Shown here in pieces: positions 38,101 through 46,000 of a DNA stretch of 52,859 nt (the first letter of the stretch is position 1; every line of letters starts with the position of its first letter). Below the pieces are notes generated by a model. The model worked only from the letters and a program-made list of their open reading frames with translations, ran no database searches and was not told the DNA's origin. This stretch comes from Klebsormidium nitens. Taxonomy: Eukaryota > Streptophyta > Klebsormidiophyceae > Klebsormidiales > Klebsormidiaceae. The position numbers and the translations under genes are program-made. The DNA is taken from positions 1 to 52,859 of the forward strand of contig DF237551.1 in NCBI GenBank assembly GCA_000708835.1, in the 5' to 3' direction.

Positions 38101-39330
38101 GATGGGTAACTGTTTGCAAAGGTAGACTGGAGAAGGATTGGTCCGAAAGGCAGACGGGTCAGATGCTCGAAGCGTGAAGTTCGGAGGCCAACGTTTAAGT
38201 GCAGAAAGGCCTAGTGGCTGCAAAATCACTGGAAGGTTCCAAGGGTCACTTTACTAGTTGCCAATGCGTTGCGACTCCACTGATTCCGATGCTTTGGCGG
38301 AGGCAACTTGACATGCAACGTGTGAAAGTCCAAACGGGTGCCCCCAATTCGTACATTAATAAAGCTTGCCAGCTTGGGTCCGCTTATAAAATCTGCTGCG
38401 TTAACATCCTGCCCCGCAATAACGTGGATTCTTTCGTGGGTTCCGCAGAAAGGGGATCACCGCAGTCGACAGCGAATCTCAAGAGCCGAGCCAGATTGCC
38501 GCCGCCGAGGGGGCCCCTCCCGAAACGACCAAAACTGAAACGCCTCCTACGATTGCCGCCGCAAGCCCGTCGGAGGGGGGTTCGCGCGGCAGGAAGCCCA
38601 AGGGGGGGACCAAGAGGGCCGCTCCGAGGGGGGGTGCCAAGAGCAAAGCGGCCGAGTCGGTCGAGCCCCCCCCAAAAGCAACAGTGAGTAGCCCGGCGTT
38701 TGATTGGAACGAGACACAGGACGAAAAGGAAGGGGAAGGGGGGGCTACGAAGAAGGATGCAGAAGGGAATGCTAACGAGTCCAAGCCCACGCACGGGGAG
38801 GCGGTTTCGGGAGAGGTAGAGGGGACTGGCGATGGAGAACAAGGCGGAAAGGCGGAGGCGGCGGGGGAAGTGCCGGACCAGAACGAGGATGGGGAGGAAG
38901 ACGAAGACACGAGACCGACGGTAAGCGGCACAAAGCACAGGAACTTGTTTGTTCCAGGCACTGGGGCGAAACAGCGCCAGAGCTGAAATCTGTGTTACGG
39001 AAGGGCCGGCTTCTGGTTTTGTTGTGAGCGATTGTGGATATCTGATGGCGAGGTCGCAGGTCGTGGTAGTGATGACGTCGGGGTTGCGCTGTTGACAATA
39101 CTGCTCTGTTGTTTTTCACGGCATGCTTCGGGATTGGGTACCGAACCTTATTACCAGAGTGCGCATAACTTGATAGTGCGGCCCAGTTCTTGTAATCCTG
39201 TTAGTACGAGCTAAGCGTCCAGGATTTTGTGCGTGTGGATCTCTTTTCTGATTGAATCTTGAGTCTTGACATTGAACTTGCGTTGCTGCCACAGACGACA
39301 GTGCGAAGCCGCAAAAGACGAGTACGATGA
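17155..39330 (+). CDS. PDS5: Sister chromatid cohesion protein PDS5 homolog (30 exons)
   Basis: HEAT-repeat regulator of cohesin in the nucleus. Exons: 17155-17259, 18211-18414, 18819-19000, 19485-19611, 20264-20482, 20827-21040, 21563-21708, 22047-22195, 22690-22839, 23272-23320, 23671-23865, 24514-24693, 25121-25272, 25749-25878, 26265-26414, 26928-26981, 27452-27597, 27941-28058, 28525-28659, (gap)-29705, 30680-30833, 33750-33917, 34333-34446, 34668-34781, 35198-35299, 35627-35715, 35931-35982, 37201-38033, 38449-38920, 39295-39330. All phases agree; about 1715 aa allowing for bases hidden by the gap. Hallmarks: SAPGLAKDALLK, RHKDKDVKLLAASCISEV, DYHDIIYEVYRAAPQLL, IQSLGCIAQHR, VDKAHLR-like VDKAHVRLAAAKG. 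Exons 26-28 encode a Tudor-like module, VGKRIRVWWPEDK...ILYDDGDREELN, as in plant PDS5. The tail is Lys/Glu-rich with RGRK/RGRKP AT-hook-like motifs and ends RSRKRRVR. The last exon is the least certain; reading on from 38920 would stop at 38986. Confidence 0.95.
19860..20263 (+). repeat. Tandem decayed copies of the PDS5 exon 5 boundary
   Basis: Upstream of the real exon 5 (acceptor at 20263) lie two clear copies, beginning at 19981 and 20131 right after CCGCAG and CTGCAG. Each reads AAC.A.AAC.C.GCGGCT.. and continues through CAGCTGG.GCAGG, like the true exon start. Both then diverge into GAGGTCTTGCGACA followed by intron. An older 3' remnant (AAGGTCCTGCGACGTTGTGA) sits near 19880-19900. Copies have stops or frame changes, for example GCGATAAG at 20018. 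Spacing is about 150 and 133 bp. Confidence 0.85.
20690..20755 (+). repeat. Decayed copy of the PDS5 exon 6 start
   Basis: After a pyrimidine tract ending CCTCAG at 20699, the sequence translates as a scrambled LKAIDLLGKIFCI: MKAIGPAGQKLFKF. It shares TTGAAAGCGATCG with the real exon (CTGAAAGCGATCG) and matches its spacing from the acceptor. The true exon 6 begins at 20827, about 127 bp downstream. Confidence 0.75.
23515..23670 (+). repeat. In-frame duplicate of PDS5 exon 11 start
   Basis: A copy of the exon 11 start follows CTCTCCGCAG at 23514-23523 and encodes ESPTDKELQHRKTAAF and then RTLSTTFLDP, against ENPTDKETQDRKTAAF and RSLSTNFVDP in the real exon. From 23524 through the intervening intron into exon 11 (23671) there is no stop, and the distance (147 nt) is a multiple of three. 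Use of this acceptor would therefore add 49 residues without a frameshift. Whether it is spliced is unknown. Confidence 0.8.
24115..24513 (+). repeat. Three decayed copies of the PDS5 exon 12 start
   Basis: The real exon 12 starts at 24514 with GAGGACGTGCTGAAGCGGCT. Related starts occur at about 24129 (GAAGAGGTCCTCTGGCGGCT), 24277 (TAGGACGTGCTAAGCGGCT) and 24364 (GAGGACGTGCTGAAGCCGCT, continuing GGTCAGAAGCACGCGCAGCA). The two nearer copies follow a CAG at the same relative place. The nearest copy has lost one base after CGCT and is out of frame. The oldest is the most divergent. Confidence 0.85.
28747..29535 (+). repeat. Tandem array of five exon 20 start copies in PDS5
   Basis: Exon-like starts encoding ARRYLGE or a close variant begin at 28759, 28904, 29081, 29212 and 29385, each right after a pyrimidine tract ending CAG. 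Spacing is 131-177 bp. Most units also carry TGCTGACGTCAT about 40 bp before the acceptor. Copies encode variants of ARRYLGEFVEVKRREGHAKL; the last is shortened to ARRIVELKQREGHAKQAG. The start of the functional exon falls in the following assembly gap. Any copy could be used as an alternative exon start, but most lead to stops or divergent reading. Confidence 0.88.
29536..29555. other. 20-N assembly gap inside PDS5 exon 20
   Basis: The run lies between the sixth CTGACGTCATTCACTGTTTCC unit and GGCGGCTGCGGACAGG of the functional exon. By alignment with the unit at 29212, the missing piece should be about 66 nt (7 of intron end plus about 59 coding), not 20. The 20 Ns are therefore probably a placeholder, and the CDS lacks about 20 codons here. 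Confidence 0.85.
29775..30045 (+). repeat. Two downstream copies of the PDS5 exon 20 end
   Basis: The end of exon 20 (HHPDFPAEEDAGDASAYEIFQK then GTGAGT, at 29705) reappears twice in the following intron: about 29791-29865 (HYPDFPAEEDAGDANAHKIF) and about 29964-30040 (HHPDFPAEEDAGDASAYQIL in part). The first keeps a GTGAGC at the donor place; in the second it reads AATGAGTG. Here the exon end and donor were copied downstream, opposite in polarity to the other arrays. Confidence 0.88.
31523..31682 (-). other. Exon-like antisense segment in PDS5 intron 21
   Basis: On the minus strand an acceptor (ACATCTGACAG) precedes 160 nt of open frame starting EDKLKETLALATERSKSC and running through Lys/Glu-rich residues to VGSQ, where CAG is followed by GTATTG. 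Composition is like a coiled or charged protein. I could not connect it by phase to the other antisense segments, and I do not recognise it. It may be an exon of a nested gene, a remnant, or chance. Confidence 0.3.
32228..32497 (-). other. Exon-like antisense ORF in PDS5 intron 21
   Basis: This frame starts with Met at 32497 and reads SKSPSSENLKVADLMRNALR, then a Lys/Arg/Glu-rich helix-like stretch, then LSRALNADK. There a donor-like GTGAGA appears at about 32302. A stop (TAA) precedes the Met in frame. It could be the first exon of an antisense gene or a continuation of the segment at 32676-33032 after an intron. No family is recognised. Confidence that it is coding is low. Confidence 0.3.
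32676..33032 (-). other. Met-less antisense open frame with C-box-like motif
   Basis: A stop-to-stop frame of 118 codons without any Met runs from 33032 to the TAG ending at 32676. It includes ELDRWPFRILLDGD, APLISGPRVRYYETSKGGRI and VSVGRFIPKRSVDTF. GRFIPKR resembles the C-box, [DE]R[FY]IPxR, of the APC/C activators CDC20 and FZR; the surroundings are otherwise unlike them and no WD40 repeats follow. An acceptor-like GTAAAGCAG ends at 33017. It may be an internal exon of a nested antisense gene or a remnant of one. The biased, protein-like composition makes a chance frame less likely, though not excluded. Confidence 0.4.
33395..33450 (+). repeat. Decayed copy of the PDS5 exon 22 start
   Basis: The phrase TTTGCGGGAGGCTGGATGTG and the following CTGACGGACC-TTCGCTGGCGAT parallel the boundary at 33741-33790 (CTTGCAGAGGCTGTACGTGC, then TGGCCGACCTGTCATTGGCGAT). 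The acceptor AG has been lost (GCGG). The copy lies about 350 bp upstream of the true exon. Confidence 0.65.
36398..37200 (+). repeat. Tandem array of PDS5 exon 28 start copies, about 131-bp period
   Basis: The real exon 28 starts at 37201 with ILYDDGDREELNLAQQRWDF. Clear copies start at 36679, 36810, 36940 and 37070 (spacing 131, 130, 130, 131). Each is preceded by a TTTATCTAG-like acceptor and encodes ILYDDG with N/D, C/R and V variants. More decayed copies sit at about 36589 and 36398. Units consist of about 54 nt of exon and 77 nt of intron, sharing TGCAAAAGT.GTTC..TCTGAC and ATGATTGTCTTCTTATCTCC. Several copies have stops (CATCTCTGAAAG at 36855) or frameshifts (GAGCTTGAATG at 36970). Only the last continues into the Lys-rich tail. 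Confidence 0.93.
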
Positions 39331-40100
39331 TATGAAGACACATCAGACAGAGACCAGCGCAAATGGATCTGACGAGGAGTGTTGGGGACAAGGTCAAAGG
39401 TCATATTCCCAAGAATTGCAATTTTTAGCCTTGTTTTCTACACATGCCTTTCCTATGTGATCCCTCTTGCACGTAAAGTTGGATTCCTCTCAGAGCTACG
39501 ATGGACTTTCAAGGTTCAGGGGCCAGAAACAGTAGCGCAAATCGTAGTTTCTTATATAGCTCCGGTACTTGATGGTCCAAAAGCGTGAGTAAATAAAGGT
39601 CAGGAGAGCGTTCTTCTCATGCATGGGCCCTATGTATGTCTCCAGGTAAAGTGACAAGTTTGACTCAACATACGGTTGCCATTTCATTGCTTCATGGAAC
39701 TTGACTGCCAATTTTCAAGTTGCCACACGACATCATTGCAATCGGTCCTAAGCGTGCCGGTGGCTCTTGGGCCCCCAGCCGGGCAACAATGTACAGGATT
39801 TTGCGACAAGCCACAGTTTTGCTGTGTCGGAGTCTGTCACGAGGTGCATCATAAAGACAAAGATGTGTGTGCCATCCAAAATTACAAGCTCGACTCAAAG
39901 CTTTGATACTGGATTGCAGTCTGTTGCGGTCTTAATCTCTAGCATCAACCCAGCCGCAATAGTCTCGTGAAATTTATATATTCGACGGCATAAGCCTACA
40001 TCAATCCACCAATCCAATCGCTGGAATGAGTCGGGGAGGCTCATGCATCTAAAGCCCCTAAAGAGAGGTTGATGTCAAGTTCCATGATGTATAGGTACTT
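39331..40100. other. PDS5 downstream region, no supported gene
   Basis: Expected to hold the PDS5 3' UTR and terminator. Short frames on both strands overlap each other and show no domain. No repeat stands out before the TACC/GGTA-rich block that begins after about 40100. Confidence 0.4.
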
Positions 40101-40818
40101 TGCCTCCTAGATTAGCTGACTAACATTGTTATTAGCAACGTTGCCAAGAGGTACCTCCTCTTAGTTCTTGGCTCCTGTGATCTTCTCAAGAGACCGCCAC
40201 TTACCTACCTAAACATTCGACGGACTACGCTTGCTCAGTGCACTCATTCGTTTCGACTCAGGGATCATCAAACTTTAATAAGGCCTGCACATCTATAGGC
40301 ACTCCATGGACTCCACGACTACAGACGATGAAGTTACGGTATAGGTACTAATACCTATTCCCTTGCTTCAAGTAGCTGCCGGTTTAATACTTAGTGCCCA
40401 TACAGGTATACCTATTACCGTATAGGTACCTGGCTACGGTACCACCGATTCAACAACACTAAACCTGTATGGACATGACACTAGTGATAATCAAATGTGG
40501 TCGGCGGAGATTTCGATGTAGGCGGTACCTATAGAGGTATGGGGTAGGTATGGGGAATACGGTTGGTATCCTTGTAGATAGGTACCGTAGTACCTGCCGG
40601 TAGGTACCTAGGCCAAGGGACCAGCTGCTGAGGATTGCCGCCAATGTGCATGCGTACCTAGTACCCTGCCTAGTACATACGGTCTAGGTACTGCGAAGTG
40701 CGGTACCTACCTACCTATTGCAGTGCACTGGGTGCAGAATCTCGATAGCGCTAGCCTGTAGGGATCCTGGTGTCAGGACTCAGGATGCTGGTACGGTAGC
40801 CTGTAGGTGACGCAGTAT

Positions 40819-41079
40819 GAACTTTTTCCGAACCGTATGACTGTCGACGCCTGAGCACCAGCACAACCGAGTGACTTTGGTGGGGTTAGGTTGGGGGGTT
40901 AGGGTGGGTGTGGGTTAGGGTCTCGCATGAATGTAGCTTAGGTTTAGTGTTTGTTAGCATCCCCGGTAGTTGAATTTCCCCGGGAGAAATATGTACCGTG
41001 AGGTATGGTACCATCCACTCCGTTGGGCCCTACGGTACCTACCATGTGCCCCGACGTTTCATCGGTTCGGAAAAAGTTC
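40819..41079. mobile_element. Inverted-repeat element with 17-bp arms
   Basis: GAACTTTTTCCGAACCG at 40819-40835 is matched exactly in inverted orientation by 41063-41079. Similarity continues imperfectly inward (TATGACTGTCGACG against ATGAAACGTCGGG in reverse). The enclosed 227 bp contains the G-rich stretch at 40881-40920. True ends and target duplication are not clear, so it is called a probable small foldback element. Confidence 0.5.
40881..40920 (+). other. TTAGGG-like G-quadruplex-capable stretch
   Basis: Five or more runs of three to six G are separated by short T/A loops (GGGGTTAGGTT, GGGGGGTTAGGG, TGGGTG, TGGGTTAGGG). The pattern fits a G-quadruplex and looks like degenerate TTAGGG telomere repeat. 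It is only 40 bp and interstitial. Confidence 0.6.
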
Positions 41080-41104
41080 GGCCACTATGTGCCTCTTGCC
41101 GCAG

Positions 41105-41674
41105 TACCGTAGTGGCACGACCCATTCACCCTGAAATTAATTATTTTGGGCTTGTGTGAAAAAAATAATTAATTCTGAACAGCTTGTGTGAAACTGCGAA
41201 ACTAAAAGATCCGGGTTAGTTGATTGGTTACGTCTGTTTTGGGTGGTTAATCACCTGATTCTGTAGGGTTATATTGCTGGATCGAAATGAAATAAATCCT
41301 CTTGAGCTTGGTGTGAAAAAAAATACCGTAGTCCAACGTGATGATTCCGAACGATTTTATTTCGAATTTATTTACAACAATCCGACCAGGAAAGTGGAAT
41401 TATTTCTGCTGATTCCGACAAGAATCCGAATGCCCTATGGTCCCACTTAGAAGGGGAGTTTTTGGTTGTTTTTGGCAGTTTTCCGGCTTCCGAGGACCAT
41501 TTCAAGATTATTTTAACTTTCCGAAATTTCACTTTCCGAATGCTAAATCCGAATTTCTGACTTTCCGAACGCAAATAATTCTTTATTTATTCGGAATCAT
41601 CACGTTGGACTACGGTAAGTGAAAAAAATAATGTTCGCAGAGAGGGGTCGCGAATGGGTCGTGCCACTACGGTA
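41105..41674. mobile_element. Outer MITE-like element with 23-bp perfect TIRs
   Basis: The left end, 41105-41127, starts TACCGTAGTGGCACGACCCA and is the exact reverse complement of 41652-41674. If the terminal TA is the target duplication, the element proper begins CCGTAGTGG, as expected for a Tc1/mariner-type (Stowaway-like) MITE. It is split by a second element at 41324-41617; without it the outer element is about 276 bp. Inside are repeated GCTTGTGTGAAA phrases and a hairpin made of AATTAATTATTTT and its complement near 41135-41172. It has no coding capacity. Confidence 0.85.
41324..41617. mobile_element. Inner MITE-like element with 28-bp perfect TIRs, nested in the outer one
   Basis: The left end, 41324-41351, begins TACCGTAGTCCAACGTGATG and is the exact reverse complement of 41590-41617. 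The first nine bases are the same as in the outer element. Internal sequence (238 bp) is rich in TTCCGAA and CCGAAT motifs on both strands. It sits in an A-rich site (GTGAAAAAAAA | AGTGAAAAAAATAATG), compatible with TA insertion. Perfect TIRs imply recent activity by a transposase encoded elsewhere. Confidence 0.88.
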
Positions 41675-41930
41675 TCAGGTCACTGTAACAAAAGGCCTGT
41701 ATTTTATGTGCGGCGCAAAGAAACATTCAAAGATTTTCCCGTGATTCTCGGGATTTCTGCAGGCTCAAACCATGTAATGATGATGGAACCAAGTCTGGTA
41801 CCGGAAGGTTACATTGTGTACACTGTGTACATTGTGTACTCATTATCCACCAGTCAAAACACCTTTAAACAGCCACGTGGATAACATGTGTAAACCGAGC
41901 AGCAGAAGGCGTTACCTATGTCGTGTACCG

Positions 41931-42359
41931 NNNNNNNNNNNNNNNNNNNNNNNNNNNNNNNNNNNNNNNNNNNNNNNNNNNNNNNNNNNNNNNNNNNNNN
42001 NNNNNNNNNNNNNNNNNNNNNNNNNNNNNNNNNNNNNNNNNNNNNNNNNNNNNNNNNNNNNNNNNNNNNNNNNNNNNNNNNNNNNNNNNNNNNNNNNNNN
42101 NNNNNNNNNNNNNNNNNNNNNNNNNNNNNNNNNNNNNNNNNNNNNNNNNNNNNNNNNNNNNNNNNNNNNNNNNNNNNNNNNNNNNNNNNNNNNNNNNNNN
42201 NNNNNNNNNNNNNNNNNNNNNNNNNNNNNNNNNNNNNNNNNNNNNNNNNNNNNNNNNNNNNNNNNNNNNNNNNNNNNNNNNNNNNNNNNNNNNNNNNNNN
42301 NNNNNNNNNNNNNNNNNNNNNNNNNNNNNNNNNNNNNNNNNNNNNNNNNNNNNNNNNNN
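41931..42359. other. 429-N assembly gap flanked by a direct repeat
   Basis: The gap is bordered on the left by AAGGCGTTACC at 41906-41916 and on the right by the same 11 bases at 42360-42370. This suggests that a tandem or dispersed repeat caused the assembly to break here. Confidence 0.9.
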
Positions 42360-42599
42360 AAGGCGTTACCGGTCAAAGCTGCTGATGTCAACAAGTCAGA
42401 ACTGACCTTATAAGGTATAAGCGTATACCCTAGGTAGGTTAACATTGAGGTAGGTACCTAGGTCACCCAGTACCTACCCGCAGCTGTTGCTGCGTGTAGG
42501 TACGTGCGGGTTACGGTAGGTACCTATCCAAGGCACCGTACCTACCTTACGGTTTACCCTTTCAAGGTACGGTACCGGTACCTGTACCGTACCGGTACT

Positions 42600-43080
42600 C
42601 TCAAAAGCGCGAGTTCGGACCGATCGGGAGTCAGGACTCGGGAATCGGAACGAGGAGGTTGAAGCACAGAGTGCACTGCATCCTCACTCACGGAAGTGTG
42701 CCTGGCACACGTACGGGAGCGCGCACCTGCTTTCTTCCTCTGCTCAAGCTTCGTCACCGTCACGAAAGCGCGAACTGCACGCTAGCTGCAAAACGCCGAG
42801 GTCTAGAATAGAAAGATGCTCTAGGCTCTAGCTAGCTGCTGGCGAGGCATCATCATGCTCAGGGCCGTTTCTTTACCTAGTGATGTCAGTCTGGGAGCTG
42901 GTTTGAATTCGGGCGAGCTTGGAGTGGAAGTACCTACTGCCAACCCTGCCACCGTGGCCAAATGGGGCATACCAAGAAGCGTGCTCATTCTTATGGCGGA
43001 TTGGCTTAGGGAGAGTGTGTGCAGGTTTCTGCTTGTGCTTTCAGTAGCTCGAGGGATGCCGCCGTATCCGTGAGGTTAGG
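42600..43080 (+). promoter_or_regulatory. Upstream region of the glutamine-rich gene
   Basis: This interval separates the repeat block from the start codon at 43081. It contains repeated CTAG/GCTAGCT words (42780-42840). An upstream ATG at 42855 opens a 72-codon frame that ends just before the main start (TGA at 43071-43073) and could act as an upstream ORF. No TATA box is evident. Confidence 0.35.
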
Positions 43081-46000
43081 ATGGAGAAGGAGACTGAGCT
43101 CAGGAAGGTTGGCAGTTCTGAGTCTCTGCTGAGAATCCACGAGCAAGCGACGGGACTGGAGAGCAGCGGTGCATTCAAGCACCATTTCCAGCAAGGGGGC
43201 TTCTTCTCGGACCATTCTCAGCAGCGGATGCTTGATCCTGTCTTGGGAACGTCACATTCAATGCCCGTGGACATGAGCCGTCTGCAGGGATTCCAGCAGG
43301 GGCGGTTGCAGTATGAGGGGGGGTATGCAGAGAGTCTCGGTGGCTCTGAGAGTGCCAGCGTGCAAGGGACAGAGTTGCTGCGAGGGGGCGATCAAGGGCC
43401 GCTTCTCTCTCAGCACAATCTGCAGCATCAGATTCAGCAGAGGCTGGAGCAGGAGCATTTGGACAGGACGGCGATACAACTAGAGGCGCAGCAGCGGTTG
43501 CTGGATCAGCAGCAGGACTTCCTCGACCAGCAGCAGCGGCTCCTCGTAGCTGTTCAGCAGCAGCAGCAGCAGCAGCCGAGTGTGCCAATGCAAACAGCTT
43601 TGCAGATGCAACAGCAGGCTCAGCAGAACATTCAGCAGTTGCAACAGAGCCAGGCTCAGCAGAGCCAGGAGCAGGGCCAGGCTCTAATGCATCAGTTGCA
43701 TCAGCAGCAAGTGCTCAGTCAGCAGCAGCCAATGGCCATTCCAGCGCCGCTGAGTCAGCTGCCTCTGCAGAGCTCTGTCTTACAGGGGCAAAGTGCACTG
43801 CAGGACGCAAGTAGGCTGAGGTCATATGAGAGCACTTCGGAACAGGTCGCTACGAGCGAGGAGGCGGCGCCCTCTCTTGTGACGCAGCCTGGTCAAGTCT
43901 TTGGCAGTGGGACCATCAAGCAGATTGTGTATGATAGCTTATGTGCTGGGAACAAAAACGAGAGCCCCGTAACGTTTGTCAACAGTCAGGGGGGGCAGAT
44001 TACCATCCTGAACAATGCAACCAAGGGATCATCTACTGGCGTCCCTGGTAAGGAACAAACAGAGCTCACATGCTTCAAACTGCAGAGATGTAGCTATCCG
44101 CCGAAGGGCTTGAAGTGACTCATTCTTGGTCCTGTGAATAGAGATGTTAAAGGTCAGTCTTATTGTATTGGAGAACAGTTTTGTCCAACCCAGTTTTTCA
44201 TGATGAAGCTCTCCACTCAACCGTTCTGTCGCAAGCCCTTCTTTTTGAAGGAGGAATACGGAATTGCTCGCTGTTGTGGTTATGTGAGAGGTCAACTGGT
44301 TGCCATGTCACTGATTTGAAGGGCATCTGCTGTGAGAAATGTTGATTGCAAGGAACTGACCTCTTTGCATTTTTTCTTTGGATTGTCACAAGTACTTTTA
44401 CACTTTTGGTTCCATTTTGGTTCCTGCTGCTTTGGTAGCTGATCTGCCACATGTAAAGAAGTCACTGTCAGTTCCTGCAACGGCACAGATTGTGTGCCTT
44501 GAGCCTTTTCAAAGGATTCTTGGAACATGCGAAATGCCCTGTTGAGTACATATGGAGACGGTGGAGATGACCTCTTCAGTTTAAGCTGAACGTGATTGTA
44601 CTCTCTATTCAAGTCGTGTTACTACTCTTCAAAGATGATTCCGTGGTACTTGGAGGTCACTTTGACGTTTCACCCCTTGCATAGTGTTCTGTCTATTTTG
44701 AGGAAGCACATAATCCTAGTCGTTGCACTGCGAATTGTTCTGAAATAAGCAGTTTGGGGAGCATATTTCGCAGTGCGCCATCTCCTTCCTGGAAGCTTTT
44801 CAGAAGATCACTTGCCTGGCAGCAGTGTCAATCAGCTGAGGAATTTGCCAGTCTCGTTGAGCACTACCGTTGTTGAAAGCCCTCGAGACGTTCCCCCCCG
44901 CCCTTGCTTGTTAAGGCCTTACAAATTCGCTCTCCTCTGTCCTTCTGGCGTTGTCAGATCATGCTTTCGCACCCTTTCAAAATTGACCTAAACCTGTTAC
45001 ATCTATCTTTTGAAGAGGCTTCACGTTGCATTAAGAGCAACTTTTAGCTCATCCATTTACAGCCTTGTTCACTTCGCTCCGCCTCCCCTCTTTCCCAAGC
45101 AGAATAAGAACCACACAACGTCATGAGCTCTTCGACATGGCTCAAAAGACTTGTCTTGTATCCAGGTACGGTCGTTACAATCGATGGGAAGCGCCACTTC
45201 TTTCCCAGCGACCCCGTACCTTCTGCAACCGCTGACCTCGGCGACACCTCAGCACTCAGCAGGTTAAACCGATCTCCCGAAGTGGCAAGGGCTCAGAACA
45301 CAAGGGAAGAGGAAGAGGGGCAGAGCCACCACAGCAGGGACGGGTCTCAGGGCGGCGCGGCGCCCCCCCCTGACGGGGACGCTTTACCTGCCCTGAGCTG
45401 CAGCTTGAGCGAAGTGCAAGGGAGTCAGGGCTCGCACTTGAGGAACCGGCCGGACACAAGTCAAAGCCAACATCAGGTCAGACCAATGAACATCCATGAA
45501 TGCTGGAATGCTCTCACAAATGTCCTTTCTGCAGTGAGATTTGCCTTTGAAATGCTGTCACAAGGGGTAAGCTCCCATGCCTCACTAGCAAAACCAGTCT
45601 GCTCCATCTGCAATTGGAGTTGCCTTGAGGTTGCTCAAGCATTCCGTCGAGCTTTCGCTGCGTGCGACCAAGTTTCTGACACTACCTTCAGATTGCGGGA
45701 AGCAATTGTACAGATCTGAGCCATCTTTATGTTTTCAACAAGTTCGGCGTGGAGATTCCATGGTTCTTTGTTCCTCTCCTTCAGAGTCTGCCTGTTGTCT
45801 CTCAGGGGGACCACGATGCGGGAAACAGTTTGGCGGAGGCGACATCGAGGGCGAATGTGGCTCTAAATGCAGCGCAGCTGGAGGGGGTTCTGTCGCAGCA
45901 GGGGGAAGCAGCCAGGTGAGTTGCTCATCTGGGGCGTACCTCTTGTTGGCTGAGATCCAATGTTGGCTGACATCGTGCCTGGTTCAGGATCAGGGAATGA

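Larger units (their letters stand above)
40100..42600. repeat. TACC/GGTA-rich low-complexity block
   Basis: This interval is filled with overlapping copies of GTAGGTACC, CCTAGGTA, TACCGTA and GGTACC on both strands, densest at 40320-40720 and 42420-42600. Runs such as GGTACGGTACCGGTACC are close to perfect palindromes. The termini of the two TIR elements inside the block (TACCGTAGT) use the same vocabulary, so the landscape may be built from stacked element ends. No genes are visible in it. Confidence 0.75.
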
